DNA from: Alphaproteobacteria bacterium
Lineage (GTDB): Bacteria > Pseudomonadota > Alphaproteobacteria > Geminicoccales > Geminicoccaceae
Assembly (NCBI GenBank): GCA_026982585.1
Contig: JALSGW010000418.1
Span: 1-7,772, forward strand
Length of the DNA stretch: 7,772 bases
Reading direction: 5' to 3'
The notes beneath the pieces were generated by a model, which did not search any database, had not been told where the DNA came from, and saw only the letters and a program-made list of their open reading frames with translations. Below, piece by piece: positions 1 through 5,993 of this stretch (the first letter of the stretch is position 1; each line of letters starts with the position of its first letter). The position numbers and the translations under genes are program-made.

Positions 1-1
1 G

Positions 2-310
2 CTCGCGGTGGGCCGGGGGCGCGCCCTTCTGACCCTCCTCTACGAGGCCCGCTTCGCCCTCCTCACCGTGGCGCTGGCCGGATTCGGCCGCGCCATCGCC
101 GAGGTCGGCGCGGTGATGATGGTGGGCGGCAACATCCGCCACGTCACCCGGGTGATGACCACCGCCATCGCCCTCGAGACCGCCAAGGGCGAGATCGCCC
201 TCGCCCTCGGCCTCGGCGTGATCCTGCTCGCGCTGGCGCTGGCGGTGAACGCCCTCGTGCATCTGAGCGCCCGTCTCGCCGGCCGGGATGCGGCCCATGT
301 CGCCCCGTGA
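2..310 (+). CDS. tupB: Tungstate ABC transporter permease TupB (3' part only)
   Basis: This is the last ~102 residues of an inner-membrane permease of the TupB family (COG4662), which moves tungstate or a related oxyanion into the cytoplasm. The gene begins before the window; the frame is open from base 2, so the GTG at 8 is not a real start. The segment GFGRAIAEVGAVMMVGGNI is the cytoplasmic EAA-type loop that contacts the ATPase. It is followed by the family-typical TRVMTTAIALETAKGEIALAL and one hydrophobic helix (about LALGLGVILLALALAVNALV) before a short cytoplasmic tail. The stop overlaps the start of the downstream ATPase gene by 23 bases, and the binding-protein gene follows, giving the order tupB-tupC-tupA. 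Assignment to tungstate rather than another oxyanion rests on the family resemblance of TupB and TupA; molybdate ModB-type permeases look different. Confidence 0.88.
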   Translation, partial: LAVGRGRALLTLLYEARFALLTVALAGFGRAIAEVGAVMMVGGNIRHVTRVMTTAIALETAKGEIALALGLGVILLALALAVNALVHLSARLAGRDAAHVAP

Positions 311-1013
311 TGCGGAGTGGGCGGTGGCGGTGGAGGGGCTGCGGGTGGTGCTCGGCGGCCGCACGGTGCTCGATATCCCCCAGCTCAGCTTCGCGGCCCG
401 CGGCATCACCGTGGTGTTGGGTCCCAACGGCGCCGGCAAGACGGTGCTGCTGCACGGGTTGAAGGGGCTGCTTGCGCCCCATGCCGGACGGGTGCGCATC
501 GCCTGCCCGCGCGGGGTGCGGGATGTGGCGCTGGTCTTCCAGCGTCCGGTGCTGCTGAGGCGCAGCGTGCGCGCCAATCTGGCCTATGTGCTGCGCCGCG
601 TCGGGATCCCTCGGGGCGAACTCGCGCGCCATATCGAGAGCCTGCTCGGCCGCTGCGATCTCGATGCGCTCGCCGACCGTCCGGCCCGGCGTCTTTCCGG
701 GGGCGAGCAGCAGCGGCTCGCCCTGGCCATGGCGCTGGCCCAGCGACCGCGACTGTTGTTGTTGGACGAGCCCACAGCGAGCCTCGATCCCGCCGCCAGC
801 GCCCAGGTGGAAGCCCTGATCCGCGAGGCCGCGCGGCAGGGCACCGGGGTGGTGCTGGTCACCCACGACGTCGCCCAGGCGCGCCGGCTCGCCCAGCAGG
901 TGGTGTTCCTCCACCAGGGCCGGGTGGCGGAGGAGGCGCCGGCTGCCGAGTTCTTCGCCGCGCCCAAAAGTCCGGCCGCACGCGCGTACCTAGAAGGGGA
1001 GTTGCCGCTATGA
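288..1013 (+). CDS. tupC: Tungstate ABC transporter ATP-binding protein TupC
   Basis: This 241-residue cytoplasmic ATPase powers the TupB permease. All ABC motifs are present: Walker A GPNGAGKT (45-52), Q-loop Gln85 in VFQRP, signature LSGGEQQR (136-143), Walker B LLLLDEP (156-162) with catalytic Glu161, D-loop SLD, and H-loop His193 in VTHD. The protein is a single compact nucleotide-binding domain. It lacks the C-terminal oxyanion-sensing (TOBE/MOP) domain found in ModC, which fits the short TupC type. The start is uncertain between ATG 288 and in-frame ATG 297; neither has a strong Shine-Dalgarno sequence, as expected for a gene translated by coupling from tupB, whose stop lies at 308-310. 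Its own stop overlaps the start of tupA (ATGA at 1010-1013). The ATPase call is certain; the substrate is inferred from the neighbours. Confidence 0.92.
   Translation: MRPMSPRDAEWAVAVEGLRVVLGGRTVLDIPQLSFAARGITVVLGPNGAGKTVLLHGLKGLLAPHAGRVRIACPRGVRDVALVFQRPVLLRRSVRANLAYVLRRVGIPRGELARHIESLLGRCDLDALADRPARRLSGGEQQRLALAMALAQRPRLLLLDEPTASLDPAASAQVEALIREAARQGTGVVLVTHDVAQARRLAQQVVFLHQGRVAEEAPAAEFFAAPKSPAARAYLEGELPL
994..1001 (+). promoter_or_regulatory. Ribosome binding site of tupA
   Basis: The purine-rich AAGGGGAG lies 8 bases upstream of the ATG at 1010, inside the end of tupC. It fixes the tupA start at the ATGA overlap and rejects the long in-frame upstream extension of the same frame. Confidence 0.7.
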
Positions 1014-1831
1014 ACGCTTTCGCCGCCGTGCTTGTGGCGCTGACGTTCGCCCTCGCCTCGCCGCTTGCGGCGGGGGAGAACTTCTTCGTGCTGCAGAGCA
1101 CCACCTCGACCCAGAACTCCGGCCTGTTCGCTTTCCTGTTGCCCAAATTCACCGCCGCGACGGGGATCGAGGTGCGGGTGGTGGCGGTCGGCACCGGCCA
1201 GGCCCTCAACAACGCCCGCAACGGCGACGGGGATGCGGTGCTGGTGCACGCCCGCGAGGACGAGCTCGCCTTCGTGGCCGAAGGCTATGGGGTGTTGCGG
1301 TGCGACGTCATGTACAACGACTTCGTGCTGGTCGGCCCCGCGGACGATCCGGCCGGGGTGCGGGAGGCCGGATCCGCGGCCGAGGCCTTCGCCCGCATCG
1401 CCGCCAGAAAGGCGCTGTTCCTCTCCCGCGGCGACCGCTCCGGCACCCACCAGAGGGAACGGCAACTGTGGCGGCGTGCCGGCCTGGCGCCCGACCCCAC
1501 GGCCTCCTGGTACCGGGAGGCCGGGGCCGGCATGGGCGCCACCCTCAACATGGCGGCCGCACTCGACGCCTACACCTTGAGCGACCGCGCCACCTGGATC
1601 GCCTTCCGCAACAAGGGCCGGCTCGCGATCCTGTTCGAGGGCGACGAGGCGTTGTTCAACCAGTACGGCATCATGCTGGTCAATCCCGCGCGCCATCCCG
1701 GGGTGCGGTTCGCCCAGGCCAAGCGCTTTCGCGACTGGCTGGTGGGGCCGGAGGGTCAGCGTTGGATCGCCGCCTTCCGCGTCGATGGCCAGCAGCTGTT
1801 CGTGCCCAATGCCTCCTGTCCGGACGGCTGA
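1010..1831 (+). CDS. tupA: Tungstate-binding periplasmic protein TupA
   Basis: This 273-residue periplasmic binding protein (COG2998) captures tungstate and delivers it to TupBC. Residues 1-21 are a Sec signal peptide with a hydrophobic core (VLVALTFALASPLA) and probable cleavage near Ala-Ala-Gly at 20-22. The family signatures follow: TTSTQNSGL (31-39), the variant of the TTTS oxyanion-binding motif, then GTGQAL (62-66 region), SRGDRSGTH (139-147) and the AYTLSDRATW segment (187-196). These match TupA rather than molybdate ModA. The length is normal for the family. Two cysteines remain after signal removal (98 and 270), so a disulfide in the periplasm is possible but unproven. The ATG overlaps the tupC stop and has a good Shine-Dalgarno site. 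The related vanadate and molybdate variants of this family cannot be excluded by sequence alone. Confidence 0.9.
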   Translation: MNAFAAVLVALTFALASPLAAGENFFVLQSTTSTQNSGLFAFLLPKFTAATGIEVRVVAVGTGQALNNARNGDGDAVLVHAREDELAFVAEGYGVLRCDVMYNDFVLVGPADDPAGVREAGSAAEAFARIAARKALFLSRGDRSGTHQRERQLWRRAGLAPDPTASWYREAGAGMGATLNMAAALDAYTLSDRATWIAFRNKGRLAILFEGDEALFNQYGIMLVNPARHPGVRFAQAKRFRDWLVGPEGQRWIAAFRVDGQQLFVPNASCPDG

Positions 1832-1921
1832 ACGGGCGGCGGGGCGGTGCGGCCTTCGGGGTGACCTCGGCGTCCGCCTGCTCTATCTATGCGCTGATCG
1901 AGCGCCCTGGGGAAGGCTTCC
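1832..1921 (+). other. Intergenic region tupA-ssb with a weak promoter candidate
   Basis: This 90-base gap holds a possible but weak sigma-70-like pair: GTGACC (1861-1866) and TATCTA (1884-1889) at 17-base spacing. It also holds a short inverted repeat, GCGCT/AGCGC (1891-1895 and 1901-1905), just upstream of the ssb Shine-Dalgarno site. I see no convincing terminator for the tup operon, so read-through into ssb is possible. The 9-mer CTATCTATG (1883-1891) recurs in front of lgt. Confidence 0.3.
1909..1916 (+). promoter_or_regulatory. Ribosome binding site of ssb
   Basis: GGGGAAGG stands 5 bases before the ATG at 1922, a strong and well-placed Shine-Dalgarno sequence that fixes the ssb start. 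Confidence 0.75.
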
Positions 1922-2401
1922 ATGGCCGGCAGCGTCAACAAGGTGATCCTGGTGGGCAATCTCGGGCGCGATCCCGAGGTGCGTTACACCCAGGACAACC
2001 GCAAGATCGTCCACCTGTCGATCGCCACCAGCGAGCGCTGGCGCGATCGCGCGAGCGGGGATGTGCGCGAGCGGGTGGAGTGGCATCGGGTGGTGATCTT
2101 CAACGAGAACCTGGCCGAGATCGCCGAGCGTTATCTCGTCAAGGGTCGGGCCGTGTACATCGAGGGCCAGCTGCAGACCCGGCGCTGGACCGATCAGAAC
2201 GGTCAGGAGCGCTACACCACCGAAGTGGTGATCCCCCGGTTTCGGGGGGAGCTGGTGTTGTTGGGCGGGCGCGGCGAGAGCGGCGGCGATCCCCTCGCGG
2301 ACGTCGAGGAGGCCCAGACCCCGGTCCGCGGCCAGGCGGCGCGGGAACAGCCCGCCCGCAGGGAGGCGGCGGACGACCTCGACGACGACATCCCCTTCTA
2401 G
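1922..2401 (+). CDS. ssb: Single-stranded DNA-binding protein
   Basis: This 159-residue protein coats single-stranded DNA during replication, recombination and repair, acting as a tetramer and as a docking platform for partner proteins. The OB fold covers about residues 5-115: it starts with NKVILVGNLGRDPEVR, continues with WHRVVIFNENLAEIAERYLVKG and YIEGQLQTRRW, and has tryptophans at 40, 54 and 89 and Phe60 at positions typical for base stacking. A low-complexity charged linker (about 118-148) leads to the acidic tip DDLDDDIPF, the conserved partner-binding C-terminus. The MAGSVNKV start and the overall pattern resemble alphaproteobacterial SSBs. The end of the OB fold reads EVVIPRFRGELVLLGGR, where relatives usually have a VLQGFNSTL-like stretch, a modest divergence. 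It appears to be its own transcription unit, with a likely terminator behind it. Confidence 0.96.
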   Translation: MAGSVNKVILVGNLGRDPEVRYTQDNRKIVHLSIATSERWRDRASGDVRERVEWHRVVIFNENLAEIAERYLVKGRAVYIEGQLQTRRWTDQNGQERYTTEVVIPRFRGELVLLGGRGESGGDPLADVEEAQTPVRGQAAREQPARREAADDLDDDIPF

Positions 2402-2417
2402 CCGGCATCGCGCGAGC

Positions 2418-2458
2418 GGATCGCCGCCACAAGACGGTGAGCTGGCGATCCTTCTCTT
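2418..2458 (+). terminator. Probable Rho-independent terminator of ssb
   Basis: A perfect 8-base inverted repeat, GGATCGCC (2418-2425) and GGCGATCC (2444-2451), starts 17 bases after the ssb stop. The 18-base loop can itself pair CAC (2428-2430) with GTG (2437-2439). A pyrimidine run, TTCTCTT (2452-2458), follows directly. The U-tract is interrupted by C, so termination strength is uncertain. Confidence 0.5.
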
Positions 2459-2485
2459 GCCGGCCGCGCGGCGGCTATCTATGAG
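2457..2485 (+). promoter_or_regulatory. Candidate promoter of the lgt-midA-pgeF operon
   Basis: TTGCCG (2457-2462, 4 of 6 to the sigma-70 -35 consensus) and TATGAG (2480-2485, 4 of 6 to the -10 consensus) are separated by 17 bases. Transcription would begin near 2492, which fits translation from GTG 2522 better than from ATG 2492. The -10 element lies in the loop and arm of a hairpin (2469-2491). This is inference from weak matches. Confidence 0.3.
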
Positions 2486-2491
2486 CCGCCG
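2469..2491. repeat. Perfect 7-base inverted repeat before lgt
   Basis: CGGCGGC (2469-2475) and GCCGCCG (2485-2491) flank the 9-base spacer TATCTATGA. The dyad overlaps the candidate -10 element. It could be an operator, an RNA hairpin, or chance in GC-rich DNA. Confidence 0.4.
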
Positions 2492-2521
2492 ATGTGGACC
2501 TCCGCCCCGGGAACGCGATCC

Positions 2522-3322
2522 GTGTCCGCTCTCCCCTTTCCCGCCATCGATCCGGTGGCCATCGAGATCGGGCCGCTCCAGATCCGCTGGTACGCCCTTG
2601 CTTATCTCGCCGGCCTGCTGCTCGGCTGGTGGCTCGCCCGGCGCATCGTGCGCCGCCCCGGCTGGCGGATCACCGCCGAGCAGCTGGACGACCTGCTCTT
2701 CTACGCCACCTTGGGCATCATCATCGGCGGCCGCCTCGGCTATGTGATCTTCTACAATCCCGGCTACTATCTCCGCAATCCGGTGGAGATCCTGTTCCTC
2801 TGGGAGGGCGGCATGTCCTTCCACGGCGGGCTGGTCGGAGTGCTGGTGGCGGTGTGGTGGTGCGCCCGCAAACATCGTCTCTCCCTTTTCGAAGTGGGCG
2901 ACGTGGTGGCGGCGGTGGCCCCCATCGGGCTGCTGTTGGGCCGCATCGCCAACTTCATCAACGGCGAGCTGTGGGGCCGTCCCACCGACGTGCCCTGGGC
3001 GGTGGTGTTCCCGCATGCCGGTCCCCAGCCGCGGCATCCGAGCCAGCTCTACGAAGCCGCGCTCGAGGGGCTCTTGCTGTTGGTGGTGCTCCAATACCTG
3101 GCCCACAGACCGCGCGCCCGCATCGGCGAGGGCACGCTCGCCGGGGTGTTCCTGCTCGGATACGGGCTTGCCCGCATCTTCGTCGAATTCTTCCGCGAGC
3201 CGGATCCGCAGCTCGGCTTCCTCTTCGGCGTCATCACCATGGGCCAGCTGCTCTCGATCCCCCTGGTGCTGGCCGGGATCTGGCTGCTCCTGCGGGCCAG
3301 ACGGCGCCCGCTTGCGGCATGA
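2522..3322 (+). CDS. lgt: Prolipoprotein diacylglyceryl transferase
   Basis: This inner-membrane enzyme transfers a diacylglyceryl group from phosphatidylglycerol to the lipobox cysteine of prolipoproteins, the first step of lipoprotein maturation. The family motifs are clear. Counting from GTG 2522 (266 aa) they are: FPAIDPVAIEIGPLQIRWY (6-24), GGRLGYVIFYN (69-79), GGMSFHGGLVG (96-106) with the essential histidine at 101, and the Lgt signature GRIANFINGELWG (140-152) with its conserved Arg, Asn and Glu. RHPSQLYEAALEG (171-183) and GYGLARIFVEFFREPD (213-228) follow. Multiple hydrophobic helices cover the rest. I chose GTG 2522 because Lgt proteins normally start a few residues before PFPAIDPV, and CGGGAA sits 8 bases upstream. 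An in-frame ATG at 2492 would add ten residues that do not look like the family. The stop overlaps the next start (ATGA, 3319-3322). Confidence 0.95.
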   Translation: MSALPFPAIDPVAIEIGPLQIRWYALAYLAGLLLGWWLARRIVRRPGWRITAEQLDDLLFYATLGIIIGGRLGYVIFYNPGYYLRNPVEILFLWEGGMSFHGGLVGVLVAVWWCARKHRLSLFEVGDVVAAVAPIGLLLGRIANFINGELWGRPTDVPWAVVFPHAGPQPRHPSQLYEAALEGLLLLVVLQYLAHRPRARIGEGTLAGVFLLGYGLARIFVEFFREPDPQLGFLFGVITMGQLLSIPLVLAGIWLLLRARRRPLAA

Positions 3323-4401
3323 GCCGGGTGCGCGATCGGCTCGTCGACTGGATCCGCCGTCATGGTCCCATCGACGTGGCGCGGTTCATGGGCCTGTGCG
3401 CGGCGCTCCGGGGCGGGTATCTGGAGCGGGGCGCCGGCCCGGGCGCGCAGGGCGACTTCGTCACCGCACCGGAGCTCTCCCAGATCTTCGGCGAGCTCAT
3501 CGGGCTTTCCTTCGTCGCCCACTGGAAGGCCATGGGCAGCCCCCGGGCGGTGCGGATCGCGGAGCTGGGGCCGGGTCGGGGGACGCTCATGGCCGACCTG
3601 TGGCGGGCGCTCGGCACATCCGCAGAGATGCGGGCTGCCGTGCAAAGCGTGGAGCTCGTGGAGCTCAGCCCGGCGCTGCGCGAGCTGCAGGCGGAACGGC
3701 TCGCGGCGCTCCCGCTGCGCTTTCGCAGCGCCGTCGAGGAGCTGCCCCAGGACCTGCCGCTGTTCGTGATCGCCAACGAGTTCTTCGATGCGCTCCCAAT
3801 CCACCAGTATCTGTGGATAGACGGTGCATGGCGCGAGCGAGTCGTGGCCCTGGGTGCGGAGGGTAAGCTGGCCTTCGCGCTCGCCCCCTGGCCGGCGCCG
3901 CTGCCGCCGCCTCGAGACCCCTCGGCCGCTCTGGTGCGGGAGCTGTCTCCGGCCCGCGAAGCGCTGGCGGCGGTGCTCGCGGAACGGATCGTCCAAAGCG
4001 GCGGACTTGCGCTGGTGATCGATTACGGCGAACCCGAGCTTTCGGGCGATACCCTGCAGGCGGTCTACCGGCATCGGCGGGTCGATCCCCTCGAGCGGCC
4101 GGGCGAAGCGGATCTGTCTTCGCTGGTGGACTTCGGCGCCCTGGCCCGGTCCGCCGCCGCCGCCGGGGCCCGGGTCTACGGGCCGCTCGCCCAAGCAACG
4201 CTGCTCGAGCGGCTCGGAATCCGCCTGCGGCTCGCCCGGCTGGTCGGCGAAGCCGGTGCGGAGCGGCGGCAAGCCCTGGTGCGCGGGGTGGAGCGGCTGT
4301 TGGATCCCCAGGCGATGGGCGAGCGGTTCCAGGCGCTGGCCCTGGTGCCGCCCGGAGCGCCGCCGCCTCCCGGCTTCGCGGCGGAGGAGCGATGGCGCTG
4401 A
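3319..4401 (+). CDS. SAM-dependent methyltransferase, MidA/NDUFAF7 family (DUF185)
   Basis: This 360-residue class I methyltransferase belongs to the DUF185 family. Its mitochondrial relative NDUFAF7 methylates an arginine of complex I subunit NDUFS2 during assembly; a similar role here is inference. Visible family motifs are GDFVTAPELSQIFGELIG (45-62), the SAM-binding ELGPGRGTL (82-90), an acidic strand end VELVELSP (111-118), NEFFDALPIHQY (153-164) and ALVIDYGEPE (231-240). The DLSSLVDFGAL segment (265-275) and the C-terminal MGERFQALALVPPG (333-346) are also typical. The length is normal. It starts at an ATGA overlap with lgt and ends 10 bases inside pgeF, so the three genes are surely co-transcribed. 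The lgt-methyltransferase-pgeF order supports an alphaproteobacterial source. The methyltransferase fold is clear; the natural substrate is not proven. Confidence 0.92.
   Translation: MSRVRDRLVDWIRRHGPIDVARFMGLCAALRGGYLERGAGPGAQGDFVTAPELSQIFGELIGLSFVAHWKAMGSPRAVRIAELGPGRGTLMADLWRALGTSAEMRAAVQSVELVELSPALRELQAERLAALPLRFRSAVEELPQDLPLFVIANEFFDALPIHQYLWIDGAWRERVVALGAEGKLAFALAPWPAPLPPPRDPSAALVRELSPAREALAAVLAERIVQSGGLALVIDYGEPELSGDTLQAVYRHRRVDPLERPGEADLSSLVDFGALARSAAAAGARVYGPLAQATLLERLGIRLRLARLVGEAGAERRQALVRGVERLLDPQAMGERFQALALVPPGAPPPPGFAAEERWR
4383..4389 (+). promoter_or_regulatory. Ribosome binding site of pgeF
   Basis: GGAGGAG lies inside the end of the methyltransferase gene. Counted from its GGAGG core it leaves 4 bases before ATG 4392, a strong but unusually close Shine-Dalgarno site. 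It supports this start, since no other in-frame start precedes the conserved VRHGFFGRQGGVS. Confidence 0.55.
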
Positions 4402-5270
4402 GACCTCTCACAAGCCCCCTGCTCGCGGCACTTCCAGGCGTGCGCCACGGTTTTTTCGGACGCCAGGGCGGGGTCAGCACCGGCGTCTTCGCGAGCCTCA
4501 ACGTCGGGCTCCGGAGCGGCGATCGGCCGGAGCGGGTGCGGGAAAACCGTCGCCGCATCGCCGCAGCCCTGGGCGTGCCCTTGGCGCGACTCCATCTGGT
4601 GCGGCAGGTCCACGGTGCGGAAGTGGCGCTGGTGGAGGCCGGAGGACCGCATCCGGGCGAGGCGGATGCGCTCGTCGCGCTGCGCCCGGGCGATGCGGTG
4701 GCGGTGACCACCGCCGACTGCGTGCCGGTGCTGATCGCAGACCCCAAGGGTGCGCGGGTGGCCGCGGTGCACGCCGGCTGGCGGGGCCTGGTTGCGGGGG
4801 TGATCGAGCGCACCATCGAGACCCTCGAGCGGCTCGAAAGCCCGCCCGAGCGGCTTTATGCCGCCATCGGCCCGTGTATCGCCCAGGCCCACTATGCGGT
4901 CGATGCGGCCTTCGAGGCCGCGTTTCTCTCCCGCGATCCCCGCTTTGAGGCCTGTTTCGCGCGCGCGGACGGGGTGTTGCGCTTCGACCTCGCCGAGGCC
5001 GCAGCCCGGGTGCTGCTCTGGTCCGGGCTCTCGCCCTCCCGCATCGACCGGCTTATGGTCGACACCTTCGCATCCGAGGAGATGTTCTTCAGCTACCGCC
5101 GCAGCCGGGCGCGCGGCGAGGCGCGGTTCGGGGTCCAGCTCTCGGCCATCCTATTCGCCGATCTGGAGCAGCAGCCCGCGCTTGCGGGCGCTTTGGAAGA
5201 GCCAGGCGAAGACGAGGCCCGCCACCGCCAGCCACAGGGCGTCGAGGAGGAAGGCGGCGGCGAGCATTGA
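4392..5270 (+). CDS. pgeF: Peptidoglycan editing factor PgeF (YfiH/laccase-domain), with extended C-terminus
   Basis: PgeF-family enzymes (Cu-oxidase_4, YfiH) remove wrongly incorporated amino acids from cell-wall precursors; other members have reported polyphenol oxidase or purine nucleoside activities. The metal-site residues are all present: His74 in RQVHGAEV, Cys110 in TTADCVP and His127 in VHAGWRG. Other family marks are HGFFGRQGGVS (19-29), SLNVG, IGPCI (159-163) and FFSYRR (232-237). The usual CT motif before FFSYRR is DTF here. Family members normally end soon after a stretch equivalent to GVQLSAI, near residue 254. This frame continues to 292 with a charged tail (LEQQPALAGALEEPGEDEAR and on, rich in Glu and Gly) encoded antisense to the convergent permease gene. 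The enzyme core looks intact; the tail is probably a passive consequence of a lost stop codon. It is the last gene of the lgt operon. Confidence 0.92.
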   Translation: MALRPLTSPLLAALPGVRHGFFGRQGGVSTGVFASLNVGLRSGDRPERVRENRRRIAAALGVPLARLHLVRQVHGAEVALVEAGGPHPGEADALVALRPGDAVAVTTADCVPVLIADPKGARVAAVHAGWRGLVAGVIERTIETLERLESPPERLYAAIGPCIAQAHYAVDAAFEAAFLSRDPRFEACFARADGVLRFDLAEAAARVLLWSGLSPSRIDRLMVDTFASEEMFFSYRRSRARGEARFGVQLSAILFADLEQQPALAGALEEPGEDEARHRQPQGVEEEGGGEH

Positions 5271-5993
5271 AAGCTCGAGCCGCCCCTCTATGAGCAGCAG
5301 GCGCATGCCTTCGAACACATAGCTCGGCGGCAGGAGGGCGGCCGCCTGCTGCAATGCCGCAGGCAGCACCTCCACCGGATAATAGACGGCGGCCACCGGC
5401 TGGATCAGGAACACCAGCGCCCAGGCGAGCCCCTCCGCCCCGAGCCCGAGCCGCAGCACGAGCGCCGCCACCACCAGCCCGAGCGCCCAGCCGAACAGCA
5501 GGTTGGCGGCGAAAAAGACCACCAGCATCGGCCCCAGGGTGAGGGCGATGTTGAAGGCGTGGATGGGAACCGCCAGGGTGGCGGCGCCGCCGATCGCGAT
5601 CAGGGTGCGCACCAGGCTCATGGCGTAAAGGGAGAGCACCAGCTCGTGCGGCCTGAGCGGGCTCGCGAACAGATGGGCGAGGTTGCGCGCCCACATCTCC
5701 TCCATGAAGGACAGCGAGACCCCGAGCTGGCTGCGGAAGAAGGTGTCCCACAACAGCACCGCGGAAAGAAACAGGCCGCTCGCCCGGGCGAGGGCGGAGT
5801 TCGCCTCCATGAGATAGAGGGTGATGAACCCCCACAGCACCACCTGCACCGTCGGCCAGTAGACCAGCTCCAGCACCCGCGGCCAGGAGCTCGTCAGCAG
5901 ATAGACGTGGCGCAGGAACATGGCGGCGAAGCGGCGGCCGAAGCCGCCGCCCCGACCGCCCCCCGCATCGCCTGCGCGTCCTCTTCGGCTCAT
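5151..5993 (-). CDS. ABC-2 type transporter permease
   Basis: This 280-residue inner-membrane protein is the membrane half of an ABC-2 (NodJ/YadH-like) exporter. A basic, Gly/Arg-rich cytoplasmic N-terminus (1-25) precedes about six hydrophobic segments, near 44-62, 72-90, 121-143, 150-178, 188-206 and 243-265. The amphipathic coupling region SFMEEMWARNLAHLFASPLR (95-114) and the late motif PVAAVYYPVEVLP (199-211) followed by LLPPSYVFEGMR (220-231) are typical of the ABC2_membrane family. The start ATG at 5993 overlaps the ATPase stop (ATGA), which suggests translational coupling; ATG 5921 is a less likely alternative. The exported substrate is unknown; relatives move polysaccharides, drugs or lipids. 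Its last 120 bases overlap the convergent pgeF frame in codon register. Confidence 0.88.
   Translation of the reverse strand: MSRRGRAGDAGGGRGGGFGRRFAAMFLRHVYLLTSSWPRVLELVYWPTVQVVLWGFITLYLMEANSALARASGLFLSAVLLWDTFFRSQLGVSLSFMEEMWARNLAHLFASPLRPHELVLSLYAMSLVRTLIAIGGAATLAVPIHAFNIALTLGPMLVVFFAANLLFGWALGLVVAALVLRLGLGAEGLAWALVFLIQPVAAVYYPVEVLPAALQQAAALLPPSYVFEGMRLLLIEGRLELSMLAAAFLLDALWLAVAGLVFAWLFQSARKRGLLLQIGE
5256..5284. terminator. Hairpin across the pgeF stop codon, possible terminator
   Basis: GGCGGCGAGC (5256-5265) can pair with GCTC (5273-5276) and GCCGCC (5279-5284), with a 7-base loop ATTGAAA containing the pgeF stop and a 2-base bulge. No T-tract follows on the + strand. It lies inside the permease coding sequence, so it may be coincidental. 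No other terminator candidate for the lgt operon is visible. Confidence 0.22.

Noticed and set aside
317..1009. Long open extension upstream of tupA in the same frame, giving a possible 504-residue protein
   Set aside because: The extension overlaps all of tupC, is a low-complexity Arg/Gly/Ala translation, and would bury the tupA signal peptide. The Shine-Dalgarno site at 994-1001 and the ATGA overlap support ATG 1010.
1883..3106. 407-codon open frame on the minus strand across ssb and lgt
   Set aside because: It is antisense to two well-recognised genes, has a His/Gln/Arg-rich composition and no recognisable domain. High GC makes stop codons rare in such frames.
3049..4272. 407-codon open frame on the minus strand across lgt and the methyltransferase gene
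   Set aside because: The product shows no family motif and is a GC-driven shadow of the sense genes.
3665..4816. 383-codon minus-strand open frame over the methyltransferase-pgeF junction
   Set aside because: It is Pro/Ala/Arg-rich, motif-free and antisense to two conserved genes.
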